Numbered from the stretch's first letter, positions 53,805-61,753 are shown. The stretch is DNA of 64,000 nt from Dyella_A sp049445995 (GCF_049445995.1 NZ_JBMSDZ010000007.1:155682-219681); one strand, 5' to 3'. The notes: generated by a model not told the origin, from the letters alone. Translations and numbers: made by a program.

Positions 53805-54641
53805 TTAACGTTTCAGACCGGGGGCCGCCATCTTTCCGCCTTCGGCGTTCTTGGCGAGGAACATGGTCAGGTCGATCGCGGCTTCCGATCCGTACTTCAG
53901 TTCCGGCAATCGCTGTTGGCGGAAGCAGTCGCCGATGCGCCACTCCATCGTGCGCACCTCGCCTTGCGATACGCGATAGGCCGGCCATGTGGTGTAGGTG
54001 GCACGCGCGTCCGGGCCGGCCTGGGCGAGGTCGGGCAGTTGCTGCAGGCGGATGCGCTTGCCGACCTGTCCGTGACAGGTGGCGCAGGAGAAGTCGTGGG
54101 TGGCCGCGCGATAGAAAAAGATCGCCTTGCCCGTTTCGTAGGCCTGCTTCTCCTGCGGATGATCCAGCGGCAGGCTGATGGCCACGCCCTTGGAGGCGTC
54201 GACGATGTAGGACGCCAGCGCTTCGAGGTCCGACTTGCGGTCGCCGTCGCCAAAGCGGTTTTTCAGGATCGTCGCTTCGTCCAGCCCTTGCCCCTGCACC
54301 ATGCAGGTGAGCAGTCGGCTATCGAGGTCCTGCACCTTCCGGGTGTCGGCAAAGTAGCGTGGCATGTGCGCGTAGGCGCCCTTGACCACGCCGGCGCCCA
54401 GGCCGAGGTCGCAGCTCTTGGCCAGCGACAGGCCCTTGGGGCCGCGCACCTGGTTCCACAGGTCCTGTCCGCGGGCGATCCACAGTTCGGCCGGGTTGTC
54501 GTCGCCGAACATCGCGCGGTATTCGGCCACCGGGTCGCTCGCGGTTTCCGATTGCGCCCATGCCAGCGACATCGCCAGGCTTCCGGCGGCTCCTCCCACG
54601 AGCATCAGCCCGAGCATCAGCTGCCTGGATTTCGATTTCAT
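53805..54641 (-). CDS. soxA: SoxA cytochrome c subunit (single-haem form)
   Basis: The 278-residue protein has a signal peptide ending at AWAQ (near residue 31) and one haem motif, CATCH, near residue 197. In two-haem SoxA an N-terminal CxxCH is also present. Here that region has only Cys in AKSCDLGLG and LLTCMVQGQG, which form a disulfide in single-haem SoxA proteins. The active-site cysteine, which becomes a persulfide, is in MEWRIGDCFRQQRLP. The ATG at 54641 has a GAGGAG ribosome site. Confidence 0.95.
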   Translation of the reverse strand: MKSKSRQLMLGLMLVGGAAGSLAMSLAWAQSETASDPVAEYRAMFGDDNPAELWIARGQDLWNQVRGPKGLSLAKSCDLGLGAGVVKGAYAHMPRYFADTRKVQDLDSRLLTCMVQGQGLDEATILKNRFGDGDRKSDLEALASYIVDASKGVAISLPLDHPQEKQAYETGKAIFFYRAATHDFSCATCHGQVGKRIRLQQLPDLAQAGPDARATYTTWPAYRVSQGEVRTMEWRIGDCFRQQRLPELKYGSEAAIDLTMFLAKNAEGGKMAAPGLKR

Positions 54642-54670
54642 GTGTCGTCTCCTCAGATGCCCGTCGACGC

Positions 54671-55123
54671 TCAGGGTTTGATGTAGGCATAGCCTTCGCG
54701 CGACTGCAGCCGCGCGATTTCGGCCAGGCCGGAGGGGACGACGTCGATGTCGTCGTCCAGTTGATTCTTGGTGATCTTCAGCGTCGTCATGGTGTTGTTG
54801 CAGGCTTCGAAACGAACGCCGCTCTGCTGCAGGTCTTCGATCATCAGCGCAAACGGATAACCGCCCTCGGTCTTGCTGCCCTTGACCAGGAAACGCACGC
54901 TTTCGCCGAGCGCCACGACGACGATCTTCGCCGTCGGGTCGGCCGTGAGCAGGTTCCTGGCCTGATGCAGCGCGGTGACGGTGCCCTTGCTGCCGGTGTC
55001 CAGATGAAACACCACCCGCATCGGCGCGCCCTGCGTGGCTGATGCCGGTGCAGCGCGCGACGGCGCGGGCGCTGCGCCGATCGCACACAGCGCGAGCAGC
55101 AGGGACAGCGTGATCTTGTGCAT
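54671..55123 (-). CDS. Periplasmic DsrE/DsrF-like protein in the Sox operon
   Basis: The 150-residue protein has a signal peptide (cut near residue 25). It is followed by a DsrE-like fold with MRVVFHLDTGSKGTVTALHQ, IVVVALGESVRFLVKG and FEACNNTM, in which one cysteine sits where sulfur-carrier DsrE proteins have theirs. It is encoded between soxZ and soxA and may bind sulfane sulfur released from SoxY. ATG 55123 is preferred to GTG 55132 because GAGG lies nine bases upstream. Its exact role is unknown. Confidence 0.88.
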   Translation of the reverse strand: MHKITLSLLLALCAIGAAPAPSRAAPASATQGAPMRVVFHLDTGSKGTVTALHQARNLLTADPTAKIVVVALGESVRFLVKGSKTEGGYPFALMIEDLQQSGVRFEACNNTMTTLKITKNQLDDDIDVVPSGLAEIARLQSREGYAYIKP

Positions 55124-55193
55124 GGATATCACCTCGCCGGCGCGCTGAACGGTGCGGAAGCTGCGGCAGCCCTGGGGCTCCTCCGCCGGGGCG

Positions 55194-55505
55194 TCAGCTG
55201 ATCACCGCTTCGTCGGTGCGGGTTTCGCCGGCGGTGTCGCGCCAGGTGATCGAGACCTTGTCGCCCTTGGCGCCGCCCTTGAACTTGAAGGCCAGGAACG
55301 GGTTCTTGGATACCGCCGGGCCCCATTCGGCGGTCAGCACGTCCTTGCCCTTGCAACTGGCCTTGACGGTTTCGATGTAGTGGGCGGGCACCGGCTTGCC
55401 GCTGGCGTCCTTGCGCAGGCCGGTTTCCATCGGGTGGGACATCAGCACCTTCACCTCGACGGTGTCGCCCGTCAGGCTGGCGCGAATTCGCATCGGATCT
55501 GCCAT
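55194..55505 (-). CDS. soxZ: SoxZ, carrier-complex subunit
   Basis: The 103-residue immunoglobulin-like protein forms the SoxYZ carrier with SoxY. It has MRIRASLTGDTVEVKVLMSH, PAHYIETVKASCKGKDVL and the C-terminal GDKVSITWRDTAGE, all family marks. It has no signal peptide, as expected, because it leaves the cell with SoxY by the Tat route. It starts 20 bases after soxY. Confidence 0.95.
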   Translation of the reverse strand: MADPMRIRASLTGDTVEVKVLMSHPMETGLRKDASGKPVPAHYIETVKASCKGKDVLTAEWGPAVSKNPFLAFKFKGGAKGDKVSITWRDTAGETRTDEAVIS

Positions 55506-55525
55506 CTCGTTCTCCTGGAGTCGGT

Positions 55526-56014
55526 TCAGCCGCCGCAGCCGCCAAGGGTGACCTTGACCAGCTGCTCGGTATAGAAAAAGCCCTTGTCGGTCTGCACCAG
55601 GGCGTAGAGGTTGGACGTCTCGGCGACCTTCACGCGCGTCATCACGTACGGCTCGGTGCCGTCGGGGAAGCTGAACGAGGCCGACAGCGCGTGCGGGTTT
55701 TTCTCCGACACGATCGCGATCATCCGCGTGTTGGGCAGCTTGCTCTCGATCACCACCGGCACCACTGCGCCGTTCTCGGCGATCGGCGGCGCCTGCAGCG
55801 CGATGTCGGTCGACTTCGTCGCCGTGGTGCCGCCCAGCGACTTGACCACTTCGTCGAGCGTCATCGCCTGGAACGGCTTGCGGTGATCGGTGGGCGCCAG
55901 CGGGTTGGTGGCTGCTGCGGCCGCCAAGCGCGGCAACAGGCCGGTCGCCGACACCAACAGCAGGGCGGTACCGCTGGCGCTGACCTGCAGGAATGCCCTT
56001 CTCGACATGTTCAT
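55526..56014 (-). CDS. soxY: SoxY, sulfur-carrying subunit
   Basis: The 162-residue protein has a Tat signal (MNMSRRAFLQVSASG) and ends with the swinging-arm motif GGCGG, whose cysteine carries the sulfur intermediates. The middle part matches SoxY (NPHALSASFSFPDGTEPYVMTR). The ATG at 56014 has a GAGGAG site seven bases upstream; a longer frame to 56047 would disturb the Tat signal. Confidence 0.96.
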   Translation of the reverse strand: MNMSRRAFLQVSASGTALLLVSATGLLPRLAAAAATNPLAPTDHRKPFQAMTLDEVVKSLGGTTATKSTDIALQAPPIAENGAVVPVVIESKLPNTRMIAIVSEKNPHALSASFSFPDGTEPYVMTRVKVAETSNLYALVQTDKGFFYTEQLVKVTLGGCGG

Positions 56015-56102
56015 GGATGACTCCTCGACTTGACTGTGTTGCTGCATGGTGGGTGCCTTGGGGTGACGGGTGCGGGGTGTCGCGGCATGCTCGGTTCCTC
56101 GG

Positions 56103-57062
56103 TCATTTCTTGGCGGGCTGGCTCAGGACCCAGTGGATGATGGCCGCCAGTTCCGCGTCGGACGGCCCGGACTGCGGCGGCATCGGGATCGGGCCCCACA
56201 CGCCGGAGCCACCCTTGCGGATCTTGTCGGTCAGGTGCTGCACCGCGTTGGCGTTGCCCCGGTATTTGGCGGCGACGTCCTGGAAGGCCGGGCCGATCAC
56301 CTTGTGGTCTGCGGCGTGGCACGCGGTGCAGGCGTAGGTGCCGAGCAGCTTGGGGACGTCCGGGGCTGCCTTGGCGTCGGCATGGCCCGGCAACTCGGAC
56401 GCGGGCGGCGCCTGCTCGTTCATGGTCTGCAGGCCGCGGAAGTTGTCGCGGATGTCGCCGTACAGGTTCTCGACGAAGCCGGCCGGAAGGCTTGCGCTGA
56501 CCTTCACGTCCTTCGCGCAGTCCTTCATGCAGGCGACGTTGTGGACGTCGGGCGTGCCCTTCACGCTCATCAAGCCGGGGAACGGCTTGACCTTGTCGTG
56601 CGCGGGCATCTTGACCTTGGGCAAGGTGTCCTTGTTGGCGACGAAGTCGGCCGGGACGATGTCGTTGAGGTTCAGCACGTAGGCGGTGGCGGCATACACC
56701 TGGTTGGCCGTCAGCGACTTCGAATGCGGGAACGGCATCGCGCGGTTGATGTAGTCGAACAGCGTGGTGGCGTAGTTGAGGCGGGTGGCCACGCCGGTCA
56801 GCGCGATATACGAGTTGCTCTCGCCGAACGTGCCGTGGCAACTGGCGCAGTTGGCGTCGTACACCTCGTTGCCCTCGGACACCGAGCCCTGTCCGTCGGG
56901 CAGGCCGGCGCCGTCGGGGCGCACGTCGATGTTCCAGCCGGCGATCTGCTCCGGGGTGGCTTTCTGCCCGAGTCCGTACTTGCCCTGGGCCTGCACCGGC
57001 AGGGCGCCGATCAGCAGCAGGACGGCCGCCAGTGCAGCGGCCATCCGATCAGACTTCGACAT
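56103..57062 (-). CDS. soxD: SoxD cytochrome c subunit of sulfane dehydrogenase
   Basis: The protein has about 319 residues, a signal peptide ending near residue 25 (PVQAQ) and two haem motifs, CASCH near residue 72 and CTACH near residue 244. Two-haem SoxD pairs with the molybdenum subunit SoxC. ATG 57062 is preferred because of its GAGGGGAAGG site, and it overlaps the soxC stop by 14 bases. A cysteine pair CMKDC near residue 177 may form a disulfide. Confidence 0.93.
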   Translation of the reverse strand: MSKSDRMAAALAAVLLLIGALPVQAQGKYGLGQKATPEQIAGWNIDVRPDGAGLPDGQGSVSEGNEVYDANCASCHGTFGESNSYIALTGVATRLNYATTLFDYINRAMPFPHSKSLTANQVYAATAYVLNLNDIVPADFVANKDTLPKVKMPAHDKVKPFPGLMSVKGTPDVHNVACMKDCAKDVKVSASLPAGFVENLYGDIRDNFRGLQTMNEQAPPASELPGHADAKAAPDVPKLLGTYACTACHAADHKVIGPAFQDVAAKYRGNANAVQHLTDKIRKGGSGVWGPIPMPPQSGPSDAELAAIIHWVLSQPAKK

Positions 57063-58383
57063 TGTGCACCTTCCCCTCGGCATCGACGAGCCAGGTCTGA
57101 ATGGCGTTGTTGTGATAGATCGAGCTGGTGCCGCGCACTTCGCGCAACTGGCGCATTTTCGGCTGCACGTAGCCGGTCGAGTCGATGCAGCGGCTCTGCA
57201 GCAGGGCAGGGCTGCCGTCCCAGGTCCAGTCCAGCCGGAAGCGGGTGAGCGCCTTGTCCAGCACCGGCGTCTGCAGTCTGGCGGTGCGCCAGTTCCTGCC
57301 GCCGTCGGTGGAGACGTCCACCCGCCTGATGCGGCCGCGGCCGGACCACGCCAGGCCGCCGATCTCGTAGTAGCCGCCCTTGTCCAGCAGATGCTGCCCG
57401 CCGGACGGCGAGGTGATCACCGACTTGGCCTCCTGGATCCAGGTGTACTGGCGGATGCTGCCGTCCGGCATCAGGTCGCTGTACTGCAGCGATTCCTCGC
57501 GGGTGTTCCACGGCTTGTCGCCGACCTTGATCCGGCGCAGCCACTTCACGTTCGACACGCCCTGCACGCCGGGCACGATCAGGCGCAGCGGGTAGCCGTT
57601 CTCGGGGCGAACCATCTCGCCGTTCTGGCCGTATGCCACCAGCACGTCGTCCAGCGCGAAGGCGATCGGGATGGTGCGCGTGAGGCCGGCGGCATCGGCG
57701 CCCTCGGCCAGGATGTACTTGGCCTGCTTCGCATCGAAGCCGACATCTTCCAGCAGCGTGGACAGCGGTACGCCGGTCCATTCGGCGCAGCTGAGCATGC
57801 CGTGGGTGTACTGCACCGTGGGCACCGACGGGTTGGCCCACTCCATCGCCGAGTTGGCGCCGCATTCCACAAAGTAGATGCGCGACACCGACGGGAACCG
57901 CAGCAGGTCCTCCATCGTGTAGATCTTCGGCTCGCGCACCAGGCCGTGGATCATCAGCCGGTGCTCGTACGGATTGATGTCCGGACGGCCGTTGTGATCG
58001 CGCTCGAAGTGCAGGCCGTTCGGCGTGATGATGCCGAACAGGTTCTGCAGCGGCGTGAACGCCACCGACGATTGGGTGGTCGTGGTCAGCCCCGGACTGC
58101 TGCGGCGGATGATGTTCTTCTCGAAGCCCGAGGGAACGCCGTACGGATCGGCTCCGACCGGCTTGCCGAGGTTCTGCGACCACGGCGGCAGGTTCGGCGG
58201 CAGGTGTTTCGGATCCACCACGGCGCCGGCCTGCTCGGCGGCGCGCACCGACCCGGCCGCGAGCAATGCGGCGCCGCCGGCCAGCAGCCCGCCCAGCGCA
58301 CGCCGGCGCGAGCGACCTTCGATGCTCAGGAAATTCTCCGGTGCCTGCAGTAGGCGGCCCCGTTTGGGATCCTGCTGGTCCAT
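57049..58383 (-). CDS. soxC: SoxC molybdenum subunit of sulfane dehydrogenase
   Basis: The 444-residue sulfite-oxidase-family enzyme removes electrons from the SoxY-bound sulfane sulfur. A Tat-type signal contains RSRRRALGGLLAGG. The molybdopterin-ligating Cys174 is in IYFVECGANSAMEW. The oxidoreductase domain is followed by the C-terminal Mo-cofactor dimerisation domain (RIRRVDVSTDGGRNWRTARL). ATG 58383 has CGGAG seven bases upstream. It is the first gene of the sox operon, which runs soxC-D-Y-Z-dsrE-A-X-B-H. Presence of SoxCD predicts full oxidation to sulfate without sulfur globules. Confidence 0.95.
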   Translation of the reverse strand: MDQQDPKRGRLLQAPENFLSIEGRSRRRALGGLLAGGAALLAAGSVRAAEQAGAVVDPKHLPPNLPPWSQNLGKPVGADPYGVPSGFEKNIIRRSSPGLTTTTQSSVAFTPLQNLFGIITPNGLHFERDHNGRPDINPYEHRLMIHGLVREPKIYTMEDLLRFPSVSRIYFVECGANSAMEWANPSVPTVQYTHGMLSCAEWTGVPLSTLLEDVGFDAKQAKYILAEGADAAGLTRTIPIAFALDDVLVAYGQNGEMVRPENGYPLRLIVPGVQGVSNVKWLRRIKVGDKPWNTREESLQYSDLMPDGSIRQYTWIQEAKSVITSPSGGQHLLDKGGYYEIGGLAWSGRGRIRRVDVSTDGGRNWRTARLQTPVLDKALTRFRLDWTWDGSPALLQSRCIDSTGYVQPKMRQLREVRGTSSIYHNNAIQTWLVDAEGKVHNVEV

Positions 58384-58443
58384 CGCATGCTCCGTCGAGG
58401 TAAGGCGGCGCGACACTTTTTCATCGCGGCCGGAAAAGAAAGA

Positions 58444-58475
58444 ACGTCGTCTGCGTGCATGCGTGCAGACGACGT
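58444..58475 (-). terminator. Terminator between the rhodanese gene and soxC
   Basis: Arms ACGTCGTCTGC and GCAGACGACGT enclose a ten-base loop and are followed on the minus strand by TTCTTTCTTTTC. It starts eight bases after the rhodanese stop. It splits the sulfur island into two transcripts: yeeE...rhodanese and soxC...soxH. Confidence 0.7.
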
Positions 58476-58483
58476 GTGTCAGG

Positions 58484-59452
58484 TCAGGGCAGGCCGACCA
58501 CCGGACGCTGCTCCGCGGTCCACTCCAGCATCGAGCCGTCGTACAGGCGGGTGTTCGGGTTCTTCATCACTTCGCTGAGCACGAACCACGCGCCGGAGGC
58601 GAGGTGGCCGGTGTTGCAGTAGGTGATGCTGGGCTTGCCGGCCTTGATGTCCAGGTGCTTGAAGATGGCCTGGTATTGCGCCGGCGAGAGGTAGTGCTCG
58701 GCGCCGCCGGTGGAGGCGGTGCGCAGCTCCGGCGGCAGGTTGACCGCGCCCCTGATGTGCCCGGCCTGGCCGATGTCCGGCTTCTTGGTCAAGCCCACGT
58801 AGAACGGCATCGGGCGGGCGTCGACGATCTGCACGCCGCTGCCGATCGCCTTGGCGACGTCCTGGCTGTCGGCGACGTACTTCATGCGGGGGGCGGTCGC
58901 CGCCCAGGTGCCGTCGCCGGTCGCCGCGGGCGTGGTGTCGAACGCCAGGCCCTGCTGCAGCCAGCCTGTGGTGCCGCCGTCGAGCAGTGCCAGGTGGTCG
59001 TCACCGTAGACCTTCATCGACCAGTACACGCGCGCCGCCATGTCCAGGTCCGCGCCGGAGGCGCCCTCGGGCACGATCACGGTCGGCTTGCCGGCCTTGA
59101 CGCCAATGCCCCGCATCAGGGCCTGGAAGGTCGCCTGGTCGGGCAGCATCCACTTGATCTGGCGACCGTCGATCATCCGCGCAACGCGCACTTTCCCGAA
59201 GTCGAGCAGCAGCGCGCCGGGAATGTGACCGCCGAGCGTGGACAGCGTCTTGGCACCCTTGCCGGTGCTGAAGACCGGTGCCTTGACGAAGGAGGCGGGA
59301 TCGCTGCGGACGTCGACGATGTTGACCTCGTGCTGGTGCTGCGCCAGCCACTGCGCGCTGACCACCGGCCCGGGCAGCGTCACTGCCTGGGCAGCGGCCG
59401 ACCCGAGCAGGGCCAGTGCGGCGACCAAGATGCTTCTGATGCGTGTGTTCAT
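58484..59452 (-). CDS. Exported rhodanese-type sulfurtransferase
   Basis: The 322-residue protein has a signal peptide (cut near residue 23) and two rhodanese domains. The second contains the active Cys279 in YCNTGHLASGAWF. The first has the beta1 motif NIVDVRSDPASF but no active cysteine, as usual. Family marks are LLDGGTTGWLQQG and YDGSMLEWT. It probably moves sulfane sulfur from thiosulfate to thiophilic acceptors in the periplasm. ATG 59452 is chosen because GGAGGG lies eight bases upstream; ATGs at 59458 and 59467 overlap that site. Confidence 0.93.
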   Translation of the reverse strand: MNTRIRSILVAALALLGSAAAQAVTLPGPVVSAQWLAQHQHEVNIVDVRSDPASFVKAPVFSTGKGAKTLSTLGGHIPGALLLDFGKVRVARMIDGRQIKWMLPDQATFQALMRGIGVKAGKPTVIVPEGASGADLDMAARVYWSMKVYGDDHLALLDGGTTGWLQQGLAFDTTPAATGDGTWAATAPRMKYVADSQDVAKAIGSGVQIVDARPMPFYVGLTKKPDIGQAGHIRGAVNLPPELRTASTGGAEHYLSPAQYQAIFKHLDIKAGKPSITYCNTGHLASGAWFVLSEVMKNPNTRLYDGSMLEWTAEQRPVVGLP

Positions 59453-59485
59453 GTTCATTCCCTCCACCCCATCCTTTCGGACAAT

Positions 59486-60220
59486 TCAGTGAATGACGTG
59501 GTCGAGCGCCGAGAGCTGGCGTTCGACCGAAATGCGGCACTGGCTGAGCACGTGCATGCGACGGTCCTCGAAAAGACCGGGTCGATGCCCGCCTTGCTGG
59601 CGTATCGCCATGCGCCGATCGCGATGCCGCAGCACGGCGGCAATCTGCGGCGCGAACACCCCCAGTTGCGCGCGCAGCCAGGCTTCCACCGGATCGTTCC
59701 CGGCAGCCGGCGTGCCGGCGATCTTCTCGGCCAGGGCGATCAGGCGATCGGCCGGCAACCAGGTTTCGTCGGTGACCCAGCGATTGGTGGTGAACAGCCG
59801 CTGCGGCATGCCGCGTGCATCGACGCCGATGGCCACCAGGTGCGTGTAGCGGGGGGGGCCGTCGACGGCCGCCCCGAGCTGGGCGAACACGTGGAAGTGT
59901 CCATGCTCGGCGGGGGATGCCCCCGCCGTGCGATGGGCGTGGTAGTAGAAGTGCAAGGTGCCCGCGCGGCCGTCCATCGCCGTGGCGCCGTCCGGCTGGT
60001 ACTGACGCCAGACCTGCGGTGTGGCGGTGTCGCCAAGCGCGGCTGCCAGCGGCACCCGGCCGGAGGAGACGAATCGGTCGAGACAGTCGACCAGCGCGTC
60101 CGCCGCGGCGCGCGCGCGCGCGCGGCGGGCGCGACCAAGCGCACGCAGGCTCGCGGCGATCCGTGCCTGCGGGAACGGCAGGCGCGGATGGTCGGCAGCG
60201 GTGGCCTGGGCGCGATTCAT
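59486..60220 (-). CDS. His-rich conserved hypothetical protein (DUF6969-like)
   Basis: The 244-residue protein has no signal peptide and is predicted to be cytoplasmic. An Arg/Ala-rich helix (about 25-60) is followed by a beta-rich region with two His clusters, LHFYYHAHRTAG and EHGHFHVFAQLGA, and the conserved-looking TNRWVTDETWLPA. The His clusters could bind a metal ion; this is inference. It may belong to the family called DUF6969. The ATG at 60220 overlaps the stop of the NPCAP-repeat gene (ATGA), so the two are translated together. Its job is unknown. Confidence 0.75.
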   Translation of the reverse strand: MNRAQATAADHPRLPFPQARIAASLRALGRARRARARAAADALVDCLDRFVSSGRVPLAAALGDTATPQVWRQYQPDGATAMDGRAGTLHFYYHAHRTAGASPAEHGHFHVFAQLGAAVDGPPRYTHLVAIGVDARGMPQRLFTTNRWVTDETWLPADRLIALAEKIAGTPAAGNDPVEAWLRAQLGVFAPQIAAVLRHRDRRMAIRQQGGHRPGLFEDRRMHVLSQCRISVERQLSALDHVIH

Positions 60221-60564
60221 CGGCCCTGGCCGCCCTCGTCGCACTTCGGCGCCGGTGCGCAGGGGTTCTTCGGTGCGTCGCAGTTCTTCTTGCCTTTGCC
60301 GGCCTTCGGCGCGCACGGGTTGGCCGGACGGGCTGCCCGGGGTGCGCAGGGATTGGCCGCACCGGCCTTCTGCGGTGCGCAGGGGTTGGCGGGCGCGGAC
60401 TTGGCCGGCGTGGGGGCGCATGGATTGTTCTGGGCGTGGACCGCGGATACACCGCCAAACGGCGCCAGCGCGGCGGGCAGTGGTGCCATCGCCGCGATGG
60501 CCAGCGTGGCAGTCGACAGCCGGACGCCCAGTGAGGCGCTGCGCTTGCGGTGGATCTTGCTCAT
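60217..60564 (-). CDS. Secreted Cys/Pro-repeat peptide (NPCAP repeats)
   Basis: The 115-residue protein has a long signal peptide (about residues 1-44, ending VHA). A mature part of about 71 residues carries five NPCAP units with linkers rich in Ala, Lys and Pro. Two more cysteines follow, in NCDAP and KCDEGG, making seven. Spacing between repeats is 11-19 residues. No enzyme fold is visible. Such a peptide could bind metal or sulfur, or be a modified peptide. It has a GAGGA ribosome site and is translationally coupled to the next gene. No named family is recognised. Confidence 0.75.
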   Translation of the reverse strand: MSKIHRKRSASLGVRLSTATLAIAAMAPLPAALAPFGGVSAVHAQNNPCAPTPAKSAPANPCAPQKAGAANPCAPRAARPANPCAPKAGKGKKNCDAPKNPCAPAPKCDEGGQGR

Positions 60565-60594
60565 GGTGTGTGTCCTCGAAGGTGGAATGGCGCG

Positions 60595-61173
60595 TCAGTC
60601 GGCGCAGGTGATGGTCTGGTCGTCACCGTTGCGGCGGGTGAACCACCACACGCCGACGGCGACGCCGATCAGGATGGCCAGCACCGCCCATGCCGGCAGG
60701 CCGAGCAGGTCGCCAAGGGTTTGCGACTGCGGGCCGGCCGCCGCGCCCAGCAGCGGAGCGATCGGGGTGTAGACGCCGGCAAAGGCGATTACCCCGATGA
60801 TCAGGCCGATGAAGAACACGATGCCGTCGATCCGACCGGCCGCCGCGCCGACCACGGAGGTGCCCGGGCAATAACCGCCCAGCCCCATGCCGATGCCGAT
60901 CAGCGCGCCGCCGAGCAGGGTGGCCCACAGGTAGGTGGTCGGCACGAAGATGTCCGAGGCATGCATCACCCCGGCCAGTTCGAGTACGTACAGGCCGCCA
61001 GCGGACACCAGGATGGCGGTGAACATCACGTTGAATACGGTCCAGTCCTGCAACCGCAGCTGGGCGGTCAGCCGGCAGCCGTTGCCCAGGCCGCCGCGCT
61101 GCAGGATGAAACCGAACAATGCGCCGCAGACCAGTCCCGAGAGCGGGCCGGTCATTCCGAGTGGGAAGGTCAT
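60595..61173 (-). CDS. YeeE/YedE-family membrane protein, second half (TsuA-like)
   Basis: The 192-residue protein has five predicted helices. It shows the YeeE marks GALFGFILQRGGLGNGCRLT and GIGMGLGGYCPGTSVVGAAAGR, each with a cysteine that in the thiosulfate channel TsuA lines the path. It starts at ATG 61173, overlapping the stop of the other half by four bases. Together the halves probably form one thiosulfate or sulfane-sulfur transporter in the inner membrane. Confidence 0.88.
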   Translation of the reverse strand: MTFPLGMTGPLSGLVCGALFGFILQRGGLGNGCRLTAQLRLQDWTVFNVMFTAILVSAGGLYVLELAGVMHASDIFVPTTYLWATLLGGALIGIGMGLGGYCPGTSVVGAAAGRIDGIVFFIGLIIGVIAFAGVYTPIAPLLGAAAGPQSQTLGDLLGLPAWAVLAILIGVAVGVWWFTRRNGDDQTITCAD

Positions 61174-61682
61174 TTCCACATCCTCCGCGTGAGCAGGCCG
61201 GTGGCCAGGCCTGCGCCGAAAAAGCCGATCAGGAAGACGAAGCCGGCCGTGGCCAGCGTGGCCGAACCGGACAGGCCCAGCCCGCTGGTGCAGCCGGCCG
61301 AGACGCGCGCACCGAAACCGGACAGGATGCCGCCCGCCAATGCCAGCGCCAGTCGCCCGGGCGTGCGTGCCTTCGGCGGCCCTTCGACCCGCAGACGCAT
61401 CTGGCCGGACCACCAGGCAGCCAGCAAGGCGCCGAACAGTACGCCCAGCACTTCCCAGTTGATCCAGGAATTGAGCGGATTGTTGCCATCCTGCACCATG
61501 GCGCCGAGATAGCCGTTGGCCTGCGTGGTCGCTGGCGCCACCGCGTTGGACGCGACGGCCGCGATCGTGGTCGGTGTGCCGGAGGCGCCAAGCCCATGAC
61601 CGGTCAGCACGAAGGTGAGCAGCAGCGCCAGGCCGAGCGCGGCCCCGGCGACATGAGCGTTCCAGATGGGTCGTTGTTTCAT
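61170..61682 (-). CDS. YeeE/YedE-family membrane protein, first half (TsuA-like)
   Basis: The 170-residue protein has about four helices and the YeeE mark GFGARVSAGCTSGLGLSGSA with one conserved cysteine. A periplasmic stretch (about 35-75) is rich in Ala, Thr and Asn. It is the first gene of the operon YeeE-YeeE-NPCAP-DUF6969-rhodanese and has a CsoR-type palindrome 56 bases upstream of its start. The pair is expected to be controlled by sulfur species. Confidence 0.88.
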   Translation of the reverse strand: MKQRPIWNAHVAGAALGLALLLTFVLTGHGLGASGTPTTIAAVASNAVAPATTQANGYLGAMVQDGNNPLNSWINWEVLGVLFGALLAAWWSGQMRLRVEGPPKARTPGRLALALAGGILSGFGARVSAGCTSGLGLSGSATLATAGFVFLIGFFGAGLATGLLTRRMWK

Positions 61683-61737
61683 GGTGACTCCCGATCACCC
61701 GCCGTGTCGGCCGGCCAGCGTGGAAAGAGAAATACTC

Positions 61738-61753
61738 ATACCCCCTCGGGTAT
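61738..61753 (-). promoter_or_regulatory. Putative CsoR-family operator before the YeeE operon
   Basis: ATACCC CCTC GGGTAT is a perfect 16-bp palindrome 56 bases upstream of the YeeE start. A half-site ATACCCCC follows at 61762. It matches the 16-bp palindrome at 49836-49851 in length and arms. The CsoR-family gene of the island (50147-50446) is the obvious candidate to bind both. Confidence 0.6.

Noticed and set aside
57060..58484. soxC and the rhodanese gene as one operon
   Set aside because: A hairpin with T-rich tail lies between them, so separate transcripts are more likely.
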